This document shows positions 30,001-41,300 of a DNA stretch of 64,000 bases, piece after piece. This DNA comes from Azolla caroliniana (taxonomy: Eukaryota > Polypodiophyta): NCBI GenBank assembly GCA_043228905.1, contig JBHGNT010000007.1, positions 16,678,001-16,742,000 of the forward strand, given 5' to 3'. The notes under the pieces are model-generated. The model worked only from the letters and a program-made list of their open reading frames with translations. It ran no database searches and was not told the DNA's origin. How positions within the stretch are numbered: position 1 is the first letter of the stretch; every line of letters starts with the position of its first letter. The translations under genes were made by a program, and so were the position numbers.

Positions 30001-30257
30001 GTTGTCAACAGGACATCTCCTTCACTTGCCGCGATCGCCATCGTTCCCTTCCGGTCCAGGCCTCGCCGATCCGAACCGTTTCGGTCCGGTGACTTCTTCA
30101 AATCGGTACTGTCGGTTCCCTTGGCTTTCCGGAAATGCCGACAGTTCTTTTGGAAGTGCACCGGCTTGCAACAATAGAAGTAAGTGGGCCTCAACCTTGA
30201 CTTTGACCGCGTCCCCGACTTTTCCGAGTTTAGGGGACTCCGATTCCTTTGTCTTCC
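27100..30257 (-). pseudogene. Copia pol (gag knuckle, integrase, RT, RNase H), decayed, no protease
   Basis: Reading the minus strand: a gag knuckle near 30180 (FYCCKPVHFQKNC, first Cys lost), a short linker, then the GAG-pre-integrase region (ELWHRRLCHMSEKGMKRL), integrase (HTDVCQ, FIDDHSRQLW, ADNGREY), RT (LDVKRAFLHGDLEEEIYMHQ, LLYVDDMLIVG) and RNase H (STTEAEYMAA). The protease expected between knuckle and pre-integrase is absent. The integrase box reads PELNGLAKG, so the third acidic residue is replaced. Several stops and frameshifts break the frame (for example near 29600, 29290, 28360). Sireviral extensions were not seen; it looks Tork/Tnt1-like. Confidence 0.85.
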
Positions 30258-30261
30258 GCGT

Positions 30262-30882
30262 TGTCATGACGATTTTCGGCTACGGTGTGAAACCGAGTGA
30301 GACGAATAAACCAAGGATGTGCAACATTGCACATACACTTAGCAAATAAGCCTCCTAAGGCCTAGTGGCACTTGAGTTCATACAGAGGGGTGCAAGCAAG
30401 GTTTGAACCTTACACCTCTAAGATAGAAGATATTTGGCTTACCACTAGGACAACTATCATATAGTGTAGATTTTATGTATTTCCTTTTCATATACAAATT
30501 ATAGACGAAACAACCATAGAAAACCATGTGCACAAAACCATGATTCTAAACCCATGGTTTGTGCATGACATAAGCAAAACCGTGTGCACAAAACCATGGT
30601 TTTAGCCCATGGTTTTGTGCATGTCACAAGCATGGAAAGACCTATAAAAGCCTCTAGTTGGGCTTGTGTAAGGGGGGCTCAATATGTGATCACCAACACC
30701 ACTATCATCAATATAATTATATTCGTCTTTATCTTCTTCATATTTTTCTTCTTCTCAAGTGAACAAATTTCATCAAATCTTACATTGATCGTCCTCTCTT
30801 CGATAATTCCGCGAACGTCCTCCCCAGTCCAAGACCTCGGTGGTCGCTCGAGTAGCACATGCACGCGCGAATCTTCGCGACA
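30262..30882 (+). repeat. Family C left LTR
   Basis: About 621 bp, from TGTCATGACG to CTTCGCGACA. It has an antisense tRNA-like stretch (about 30390-30470), a strong 15-bp hairpin (30585-30621) and a TATA box near 30648. The start resembles the LTR at 54483. Confidence 0.75.
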
Positions 30883-32430
30883 TCAGTCACACATATGATG
30901 AATGCAATGAACAAGGTGCTCCGGGATTGCATACCGGAGATAACAATGTCGTTCCAAGATGACATTCCAATGAAAGGGTGTGCGGTGGAAGAAAAAGATG
31001 AAGCTATGGATGAACGGGAATGCTAAAGGTTTGTAGTCAACCATATTCGTGATTGTGAGAAAGTGTTACGGAAGTTAGAAGATGTGCATTTAACACTTTC
31101 TAGAGAGAAATCAGCATTCGGACAAGAAGAAATATTGGTAGTCGGACATCTATGTGGGCCCTACGGCCGAAGACTGTCACCAACCAAGATCGATGCGATT
31201 CAAGCTATGAAAGAAGTATGTGTGTCACAATCCAAAGTTTGAAGGTTTCTTGGAGCATGTGCATTCTACCACATATGGATTCCGCACTATGCACATATAG
31301 CGGACCCACTCTATCACTTGTTGCAGAAGGGTAAGAAGTTTGAATGGAAACTGGAGCATACCAAAGTCATGAAGAAGCTCAAGAAATCACTACGGAGGGC
31401 AGAAGCACTAAAGAAGCCGAACTATGACCAACCGATCATAGTAACGGTTGACACAAGTCCAACTGGAATCGGATGAGTCATTAATCAAGCCGATCCGGAA
31501 GGTTCGCGATATCCGATCCGATTCAGAGCAAAGGTTCTCAACGAAAGGCAACGCGGATATGCACAAGTTAAAAGAGAATTATGGGCAGTCGTGTCGGCAA
31601 TCAAATCAGATCGAGATTATTTGATCGGAGCCGAAGTAGTGATCGAAACGGATTGTCTTCCGTTACTCGGGATGATGCAGTGTTGCACGATACCGGATGT
31701 GGCTATGCTAAGATGGATTGCATATGTTAAGTCACTTAATCCGGAGGTAAGACACATCTCCGGAAAAGACAACGTTGTAGCGGATATGCTATCAAGGGCG
31801 CGGTTCGAAGATGACATAACCGAATCCGATAATGAAGAAGTTTCCGAAGACTACTTTGCTTCAGAGCACATATGCCAGGTGGACGTAATCCAAGAATTCC
31901 GGGAAGAAGAATACGAGGGAGAAAGCTTGTTGATCGAGAAAATGCTACGAGAAATCGAGGAATCATCGGACAATAAAGAGAAGAGAGCCGAGATCCGAAG
32001 TAAGAAACGGCAAGTCCGAAAGTTCTTCTTGAAAAATGGATTTTTATGGAGGGGGCCGAAAAGACTGGGTGGCATACCACTTTGAGTAGTCGGGACAAAA
32101 GAGCAACGAAACCAGGTAATGTCCGAATTTCACGAATCTGATTGGGCTAGACATCGGGGAACATGGGGAACATTTGGGAAGATCAAGCAAAGATATTGGT
32201 GGAAACATATGTACAAAGATGTCGCGGAGTTCATGGAAAGCTGCGAGAAGTGTCAAATCTACTCCGGAGTTCGACACTGAGATGAGTTACATCCGACATT
32301 CTCACCGACAATCAACTTCAAATGGATGGTCAACATTGTAGCCATGCCAACCGGGATCGGACAAAAGAAGTACTTGGTGTTAGCTCGGGAAGATCTCACA
32401 AACCAAGTAGAAGGTCGGGTGCTACGGAGG
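30883..32430 (+). pseudogene. Family C RT C-terminus, RNase H and integrase N-terminus, decayed
   Basis: Starts inside RT (NAMNKVLRDCIPEITMSF), continues through RT connection (VGHLCGPYGRRLSPTKIDAI, FLGACAFYHIWIPHYAHIAD), RNase H (IIVTVDTSPTGIG, RQRGYAQVKRELWAVVSAIK, DNVVADMLSR) and the integrase zinc-finger region (KQRYWWKHMYKDV, ESCEKCQIYSG) to the core start (FKWMVNIVAMPTGIGQKKYL, NQVEGRVLRRK). Stops include a TAA near 31024, TGAs near 31240 and 31474, and a TGA at about 32082. The left LTR abuts RT directly, so gag and protease were deleted. The frame resumes at 43436 after the TIR element. Confidence 0.85.
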
Positions 32431-32434
32431 AAAA

Positions 32435-32459
32435 GGGTAAAAGCATGCGAGTGGAAACA
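32435..32459 (+). repeat. Left terminal inverted repeat
   Basis: 25 bp matching the reverse complement of 43411-43435 at 24 positions. The next 60 bp contain two copies of TAGCTAATTAGCTA or close variants. Confidence 0.88.
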
Positions 32460-32999
32460 CTATTATAGCTAATTAGCTACTAAAATGGCCATAGCTAATT
32501 AGCTATTTGTTTAGCTAGTCTTTTTTGTGGGAAAATCAAATATTTGAAAAACTAATTTATGAAAAAACTCAAATATTTGAACTTCTGTTTCAGACGTAGA
32601 GGAACTTGGGGAATAGCACCATCATCTAAGGTCGACTTCAATGTCATCAATTTCCTGTTTAGCCTAAGTCTGATTTTGAACGCAGATGGAGTACTCAGAG
32701 CACGAACGCAGACGTAGCTCCCGCAACAGCAGAAAATCGACATTGCAGATTGAGAGCTACAACACAGAACCCGCTCAATCATCGTCCAAGTATGTTTCAG
32801 TTACAGAAACCCCAAACATTTGTTTTTTCTTTTTGACTACTATCTGAACTTTGGTGCCGATTCATATTTCCCCAAAATCGAATAGGGCGAAGTCCTTGGA
32901 GTCCCAGACAAGGATGTCTCGCAAATCGGGGAGTATCAACAGGTGTGTTTATATTACTTTTTTTGTGTTTAATCCTGTCTTTAGTGATGATTGGGGTTT

Positions 33000-33400
33000 C
33001 TGATTGAAATTTCTGATTAGGGTTTCTGATTGAAATTTTTTATTAGGGTTTTTGATTATAAATTTCTGATTAGAATTTCTTAATAGGGTTTCTGGTTACA
33101 AATTTTGATTACAGATTAGAATTTCTGATTAGAATTTCTGAATAGGGTTTTTGTTTATAAATTTCTATTTAGGATTTTCTGATTAGGGTTTCTGATTGAA
33201 ATTTCTGATTAGGGTTTTTTATTATAAATTTCTGATTAGAATTTCTGAATAAGGTTTCTGGTTACAAACTTCTGATTACAGATTTTGATTAGGGTTTTTG
33301 ATTTCAAACTTCTGATTACAAATTTTGATTAGGGTTTTTGATTTCAAATTTCTAAATACAAATTATGATTAGGGTTTCTGATTTGCTAAGTTAAAGATTT
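33000..33400 (+). repeat. Intronic degenerate repeat
   Basis: Irregular repeats of GATTAGGGTTTCTGATT / GAAATTTCTGATTA, unit about 25-30 bp, lying in intron 2 (32943-33489) of the plus-strand gene. Confidence 0.8.
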
Positions 33401-34849
33401 TGCACCATTTTTGTTGTTGTTGATTAGGGTTTCTGATTCTCACATATTCTGATTTTGCACTATTTCTGATTTCTGAAATGATATTTCAGATGGCTCGTTC
33501 CTCCGTATACGAGAGTGCTAAACTTCGCAAAATTTTGCGAGACAAAGGAGGACTTCCACAACACCTATGGTTTGTCACTCGAGGGTGTTGACCCTGCTGT
33601 CCTAAGTGATAAATGGATCAATGATGTAGACTGGATGACAGTATATACAGTGCCTAGAGTCAAAGGCAAGGTCAAGCTGAAGCATGTACGAGCCGACTTG
33701 TACGATGACTGCATGAGACTGCACCAGAAAGTTCATCAGGAGATCCCAGTCAACAATGAGTTGTTAGTTTCATTTGCTTGAGCATTTGCATATGAGTACT
33801 ACAAAACAGCAAAGGAATCCAGAGACCCTGAAATGTATAGGGTAGCTTGGGCAGTCTATGGTGAGGCATCGGTAAAAAGATGCCGAAAGATGGGGACCTT
33901 GGCACAAAAAATAGACAGATTTTGGAGCATGGCAGTTGTTGATGCAACTGCCGACTCCTAGCAAGACCGGGATCATACACCACACAGACACCCAAGGAAA
34001 GCCAATGTCGATGATACAGGTGAGACATTGGTTAGTTATATGCAAAAAAATGTCCATGAAGCCTGTGAGACATTGGCATTTTTTAAGACTGATTTAGAGA
34101 AAGCCACAATGGCTTCTGCAATGAAGAGCAAAGTTACTTCCGCTATTACAACGATTAGAAATAAGATTCAGGTAACTATTGTTTTGTTGGTATGTAATTG
34201 TGTTATAAATAACTTTAAGGGTAAAATGTGCTAATCAAGCATTATCTGGAATAGGTTGCGCAACAGGAGCTTGAATTAGAGGGGCCACTGGATCCCCAGC
34301 GTAAAATACAACTGCAAATAGAGATCCAGGTTATTTCAATGAACCTGGACCTTCTAGGTGTAAATACTGTTGCAGATTACAATTTGGATAAGCTTCAAGT
34401 AAGTTAACGATTCCTGACCAAAGTTGGTGTATCTTTCAACAACAGGAATAATTAATCGGTAAATTTCTTTGTTGCGTTGAAGGAACAATACATTCATCAA
34501 GAACAGGTAGTTAGCTGCCTTAAGAAGCAGCTACATTTTGTGGAGGGAATGGTAAGGACCAGATAGGATTTGGACCTGAACATTCTTGCTCCCTTACCAA
34601 ATGAAGCAAAACCAGAAAATGATTTATTGACAGTTCAAGCACGTTGCATCGCTTGCGGGTTAGGTGTGGAGGACAAAACTGCGTCTTTGTTGGTTCACTT
34701 ACAACCATGCAACCACACATACCATTTGCTTTGTTTTCAACATGCCTGTCGAATTGCTGCATTCTATTTGGGAGATTGCAGTACAGCTCTACCAAATGAG
34801 TGGAGAAAACTAACAGGTATACCATACTATAGCTTATAAGCTTAGTCTT

Positions 34850-36225
34850 TTCTAATTAGCTATCCTACTAGCTAATTAGCTACTGGCAGCTAATGAGCTA
34901 CTAGCTAATGAGCTACTAGCTAATTAGCTATTCTAGTAGCTAATTAGCTATGGTACTGCTAATTAGCTAGTACCATAGTTGTGTAAAAAAGCTAATTAGC
35001 TATCCTACTAGCTAATTAGTTACTGGCAACTAATTAGCTATCCTACTAGCTAATTAGCTATCCTACTAGCTAATTAGCTATCCTACTAGCTAATTAGCTA
35101 CTGCCATAGTTGTGTAAAGTAGCTAATAAGCTATCCTAGTAGCTAACTAAGCCTAGTAGCTAATTAGTTACTAGCAGCTAATTAGCTATCCTAGTAGCTA
35201 ATTAGCTATCCTAGTAGCTAATTAGCTATGGTACTAGCTAATTAGCTAGTACCATAGTTGTGTAAAAAAGCTAATTAGCTATCCTACTAGCTAATTAGCT
35301 ACTGCCATAGTTGTGTAAAGTAGCTAATAAGCTATCCTAGTAGCTAATTAGTTACTAACAGCTAATTAGCTATCCTAGTAGCTAATTAGCTATGGTACTA
35401 GCTAATTAGCTAGTACCATAGTTGTGTAAAAAAGCTAATTAGCTATCCTACTAGCTAATTAGCTACTGGCAACTAATTATCTATCCTACAAGCTAATTAG
35501 CTATCCTAGTAGCTAATTAGCTACTGGCAACTAATTAGCTATCCTACTAGCTAATTAGCTATCATAGTAGCTAATTAGCTACTGGCAACTAATTAGCTAT
35601 CCTACTAGCTAATTAGCTACTGCCATAGTTGTGTAAAGTAGCTAATAAGCTATCCTAGTAGCTAATTAGCTACTGGCAGCTAATTAGCTATCCTAGCTAC
35701 TACATAGTTGAGAAAGTAGTTAATTAGCTATCCTAGCTACTACCATAGTTAGTAAAGTAGCTAATTAGCTATCCTAGCTACTACCATAGTTAGTAAAGTA
35801 GCTAATTAGCTATCCTAGCTACTACCATAGTTGAGTAAAGTAGCTAATTAGCTATCCTAGCTACTACCATAGTTGAGTAAAGTAGCTAATTAATTAGCTA
35901 TCCTAGCTACTACCATAGTTGAGTAAAGTAGCTAATTAGCTACCATAGTAGCTAATTAGCTATCCTAGCTACTACCATAGTTGAGTAAAGTAGCTAATTA
36001 GCTACCATAGTAGCTAATTAGCTATCCTAGCTACTACCATAGTTGAGTAAAGTAGCTAATTAGCTATCGTACTAGCTAATTAGCTATCCAAATTAGCTAT
36101 CATACTAGCTAATTAGCTATCGTACTAGCTAATTAGCTATCCTAATTAGCTATTGTACTAGCTAATTAGCTATCCTAGCTTCTACCATAGTTTAGTAAAG
36201 TAGCTAATTAGCTATCCTAAATAGT
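34850..36225 (+). repeat. Palindromic TAGCTAATTAGCTA array, intron of plus gene
   Basis: About 1.4 kb made of the perfect palindrome TAGCTAATTAGCTA separated by short spacers (TCCTAC, CCATAG, TTGTGTAAAG). Higher-order units of about 40-150 bp repeat. It lies within the intron between exons ending at 34816 and starting at 36242. Confidence 0.92.
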
Positions 36226-37026
36226 TGCCATGTTATTGTAGAATCTTGTGGATTAAGGACAGCACATGATGTGTCTGGTGTTGATGACGCTGCAACAGAT
36301 GAGGATACTGCTGCCAACGTGGCTGAAAGTAAGAGTCCTGCTATCACATCTCCTTCAGATCAGCTCCACCCTATTCTTTTGGAACAGTGTACTGAATTAG
36401 GCAACGATGTGAAATGCCATGAAATAGTGGAAACAACATGTAAAACTGAGGTTCACAACAACAGTGTTTATGAACACTTGATGCAACATTTCTTCGAATC
36501 TCAAGACCTAGATTCCACCCTACCGAGCCCAACTACTGAAAATGTCCAAACAGATCCCTCTGTACTTGAAAAGCTAGTTCAAGAAACGGCTGATGTGCAA
36601 TTAGCTGCTGAGGCGATGGGAAGGTTGTCGGAGGAGGACACACTTGCGCATTGGGTGAAAGAAGCAAGGCTAAATGGGGAACCGACCAGAAAAAGGCTGA
36701 AGAAGGGGCCACGATCGGGAACAAGACCAGTTACTCGATCAAGGGGCCCAGACGTAGTGGAGCGAAATACTATTTAGTTGGATATGATTGTTAGCTTAGG
36801 GATTTTGCTAGGGTTTTATGAAGTTTTACTATCCTGTTGGACAAGTAAAACCTCAGATTGGTTGTTGCTTGATCCACATTATGTAATGGAACTCTATGAT
36901 GTTTTTCCAAGATAATTTGAAGAGTGTTCTTCTATGACTGAAACTCTTTGATGTTCAGGATGTTGATTTGTGAGACTGTTAGTTACTTTGTGAGTGTGAA
37001 TATGTTGGTGTTTTCTGATGTTGCAG

Positions 37027-38042
37027 AGTCTAAAGGGTTTGATTCTATTGCTCGTAAGGCCAATGGCAGTGTGGATATTGTTGATGTTGCGGCATGTTTA
37101 AAGGGCCCCATCTTGAAAGTAGATGTAGTAACTGACACAAGTGATCTAGTCACACAAGTTGATCAAGCATGTTGCACGGATGACTTGGTGTTGCAGGTAG
37201 ATGCAGCATGTAGCATGGATGACTTGGTGTTGCAAGTAGATGCAGCATGTGATACCAGTGGACTGATATCGAGCAGATCAGTAGCTACATGCACCGAGGT
37301 AATCCAAGGATTGATAACTAAGTCGACAAAACAAGAGCACCAGAATGTGAAGTTAGGCCCAACATAGTCGACTAGGGGTTTGAAGAGGAAAAGGACGCCA
37401 GTTGTGTCGGCCGAACCTGAGCTGATTGAGATTGATCGTATCCTACCAGAAAATGGTGTAACCGCGGCTCAGTTTCAGGAATGGAAACCTAAACCACTAG
37501 AAGTCAAAAGAAGAGCCTTGATCTTGGAGCTTGATAAAGTCTTGATGAGTGTGAGATATATGCAACCAAGGAGGGACACGAATCAGTTTCTAGAGTGGGT
37601 TGTGCAATACTTTGATTTGTTTATTTGGAGTGAAAAACCAAAATCAAATGTGTGGAAGTGTTTGGCAAGATTCTTCCCAAAATGGCGAAGTCGTTTTAAA
37701 GTTCAATGGGCACGAGAAAATTGTGAGCAAATGGAAACTGCAAGATTCAAGAGACTTTTTTATTTTTGGGCTACTTGGCCTGAATATAATGCCGACAATC
37801 CATTGATTTTGGATACAGAACATTTCCGGCACTACTTCAATATTCGGAGATGCTGTCTCATTCTACCTGAGGAAATGCCTGAACAGTACCTGGTGCAAAC
37901 AGTGAGCTGCCAACTAGGTGCATGGTTGTGGACTCCATACCGAGCTCGATATGCGGATAATATATGTAGACTCGTTCCACTGACTAGCAAGAGCTTAGCT
38001 GTTTATAGGAGATTTGTAGACATTTCCAATGGTAATTTATAA
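37027..38042 (+). pseudogene. FCP1/NIF-like (HAD) domain protein, catalytic Asp replaced
   Basis: An acceptor TTGCAG precedes 37027. The frame encodes a Cys/Asp-rich repeat region (DDLVLQVDAAC twice, a 39-bp tandem unit at about 37163-37250), a TAG at 37365, then an in-frame stretch to 38042. That stretch resembles the FCP1 homology domain of HAD phosphatases: RRALILELDKVLMSVRY where DxDxT/V is expected, then FLEWVVQYFDLFIWSEKPK, FKRLFYFW and PLILDTEHF. The nucleophilic first Asp is Glu, and the late DD pair is DT, so a phosphatase activity is unlikely. It could be a captured host domain or the C-terminal part of the gene starting at 32686. The TAG is one C-to-T step from Gln. Confidence 0.6.
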
Positions 38043-38390
38043 ATATGTAAAGAGATGACATTATTCAATGAAGAATTTAATTACTTGTTCCCACTGTACT
38101 TATCTATTGTGTAATTTGAGGAATATGTTGCAAATTGTTGATTTCATGCTATTGATGACTATTTAGCTATTGACAACTAATTAGTTGCATTTGTACAGCT
38201 AATTAGCTACTGATGACTATTTCGCTATAACTTATAACTTAAAACTTAACAAAAAAGACATGATTTTATTGAGAAAGAAGCACAGAAAGCAGACTGTATA
38301 CAAGAAATTGATTCTCAAACGAATTTATTTAACTGTTTTCGCGAAATACATGTTTGTTTTACAAGAGAACATGGTAAGTGCTACTTGTAG

Positions 38391-41300
38391 CTACAAATTC
38401 CATGGCATACTATTATAAATACATTCATACACATTAGCACCAACAGTGTATAAACCTGAGCAGCTATTGTATTCTGACATTGGGACGTTGATGCACCTGA
38501 CCAAATGAGAGTACATGTACGCCGTTGGTTTGTCTTCTAACAGCCTGTACACATATTCGTAGTCATCTAGTTTTGCATAAAAAATGCCTTCGATGTAGAA
38601 TGTCCCGGCAGATACAAAATTTCCCCATGCATCTACAATATTCTGCCTTGCACACTGTTTACTAACCGTGCACTTTAATATATAGAAATCAGCACCCTCT
38701 GAATTGCCTTCTTTAGCATTTACAGCGAAGTTATCCCCAACGTTCAGGACATCACTCAAAGTATCTCCAAGTCCCTCATATGTGAAGTCAGCATTCTGCC
38801 CTGTTTCTCCATCAACTGCTTCCTTATCATTCAGAGTGTGATACTCCCAATTCTGAATGTATGCTTTGTTTAGACAATATCTCCAATTTCCTTGCACACA
38901 ATGGAAGCAAAAACAAGTCAATTCTCTAACCGCAATACAATGACCATCCAACCTGGAATAACCGCGAACAGCATGCAGAGATCGCAATTCGGGAATTCCT
39001 TGGCACTCCCAGGTCTTCTCCCTATTTACTTCATCTATCTTCACTTCCCAAAATTCACGTTTGATATTTCGGACTTGCGAGGAATAAACACTTGTGGCAC
39101 TCGTTGACATATTTGTTCTTAATTTAATTCAACTACATGTGCACACCATCTGTCTTTAGTTGTTCATGGGTAAGTGCTCGCTTTATAACAGGCCCTGCAC
39201 CATCATGTTCTCCTTTACCATGGCCAGACCCAAAAAAATTCCATCTCATCTCCAAACCTGTTATGGCAGGATACCTCCCCACAAAATAAAATGGACGTTG
39301 AGCCTTGAATTGTGACGCAGCTCCGTCAGACCAGACCGAATGTTGAGTAAGCTCCAAACGTTGAGCTAATAACCACTACCAATGTAACTTAAAATAGTGT
39401 TGGACGAACAAGGTATCATGCTTCTTATCATCGGAAATAAAGAAATGAATTACTTTTTTAACATCACGTGAAACTCGAAAATATGTTATGTGCACAAAAA
39501 TGGTTACCTAAACTGAACACCAATGCATAGATTGAATTTCATTCTGCTACTTGAAACTATAATTCTCTGCGAAATCTACTACTGAGATTACTACATCATT
39601 TGGGAAATCAGATATGCAAGTCTTAAACTGATGGGCCTACCATGAATAAATGAAGTTGTGTTTAATGAACTTTCCTAGAGATACTACAAACAGAGACACC
39701 AAATCCCTTGGTTTAAGCATCTTCCGAACTAGATCCTTTCTTTTACACACCTTTCCTTCGAAATTGGTGTTCACTAACTCAAAGAACTTCACAGAGATCA
39801 ATATTTCACTACTCAATTCATTTGGACACCACCTAAATCTAGTAGGGCCACAATCTTGACATAAACCCATGACACATTTATGAATATGGAAGATAGCGTC
39901 AGTTTCTCTCGGACACAATATTGAATCTAATAAATAACTCATGGAAGAGATAACATGCTCAAATGATTTACACTCCTCTTGCGGGCTTGATCGACAGATT
40001 GGGCACCCACATGTGCAAACTGTATTAGTTAGGGATGCGCTATGGTGACGTAGTAGATTAACAGAGTCCTTCAAAAAACCCATCTGTACATGGTAAATGC
40101 AACAACATGTGTATCGATCCTTTAAGCGTCTCACAAAGTGTGGCTTAAGAGACTCGAATGTTCGTAGTTGAACTTTGATAGTTGGATGCATTCGTTTGAA
40201 CCTAATAAATAAATCGACCTGCGTAATAAAGGGGAATTAGTTATTCTCGTAACTAGCTAACTATCCTAGTAGTTAATTAGCTATTCTAGTAGCTTATTAG
40301 CTATTCTAGTAGCTTATTAGCTATTCTAGTAGCTTATTAGCTATCATGGTAGCTAATTAGCTGTCCTAGTAGCTAATTAGCTATCATGGTAGCTAATTAG
40401 CTATTCTAGTAGCTAATTAGCTATCATGGTAGCTAATTAGCTTTCCTAGTAACTAATTAGCTATCATGGTAGCTAATTAGCTGGTCTAGTAGCTAATTAG
40501 CTATCATGGTATCATGGTAGCTAATTAGCGGGTCTAGTAGCTAATTAGCGGGTCTAGTAGCTAATTAGCTATCATGGTGGCTAATTAGCTGTCCTAGTAA
40601 CTAATTAGCTATTATGGTAGCTAATTAGCTGGTCTAGTAGCTAATTAGCTATCATGGTAGCTAATTAGCTGGTCTAGTAGCTAATTAGCTATAATGGTGG
40701 CTAATTAGTTGTCCTAACTAATTAGCTGGTCTAGTAGCTAATTAGCTATAATGGTGGCTAATTAGTTGTCCTAACTAATTAGCTATCATGGTAGCAAATT
40801 AGTTGGTCTAGTAGCTAATTAGCTATCACGGTGGCTAATTAGCTATCCTAGTAAGCTAATTAGCTGTCATGGTAGCTAATTAGCTTTCCTAGTAGCTAAT
40901 TAGCTGGTAATAACGAAATAGCTAACTAGCTACCAGTACAGCTAATTATCTGGTAGTACCTAAATTAGCTATTGAGAATAGCTAATTAGCTATCATGGTA
41001 GTAGCTATTGAGAGTAGCCAGTTACCTATGTAGTAGCTATCCTAGTAGCTAATTAGCTATCATGGTAGCTAATTAGCTTTCCTAGTAGCTAATTAGCTGG
41101 TAATAACGAAATAGCTAACTAGCTACCAGTACAGCTAATTATTTGGTAGTACCTAAATTAGTTATTGAGAATAGCTAATTAGCTATCATGGTAGTAGTTA
41201 TTGAGAGTAGCCAGTTACCTATGTAGTAGTTATCCTAGTAGCTAACTGAGGTAAATGTAACTGATAAGCTAATTAGCTTTTCTGCTAACTGAGCCAATTA

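Larger units (their letters stand above)
32686..36777 (+). pseudogene. Multi-exon plus-strand gene of TIR element, nonsense-decayed
   Basis: I can build six exons with GT-AG borders and consistent phase: 32686-32789, 32886-32942, 33490-34171, 34255-34398, 34483-34816, 36242-36777. The N-terminus is basic and Arg/Ser-rich. Exon 3 carries a WLVPPYTRVLNFAKFC...KWINDVDWMTVY region I do not recognise. Exon 5 has a zinc-finger-like segment (CIACG...CNHTYHLLCFQHAC). Exon 6 is acidic, then basic at the end. Three in-frame stops remain (TGA 33779, TAG 33959, TAG 34564), each one C-to-T change from Arg or Gln. Intron 5 is filled by the palindromic array. An alternative donor at 36333 would join exon 6 in frame to the FCP1-like exon at 37027, so both may be one gene. 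Function unknown. Confidence 0.65.

Noticed and set aside
34850-36225. CRISPR-like spaced repeats
   Set aside because: Spacers are themselves repeated and the setting is a plant transposon intron; no cas genes.
33779-37367. U-to-C RNA editing rescuing the four stop codons
   Set aside because: Such editing is known in organelles of some land plants; there is no evidence for it on nuclear transposon RNA. Decay by deamination is simpler.
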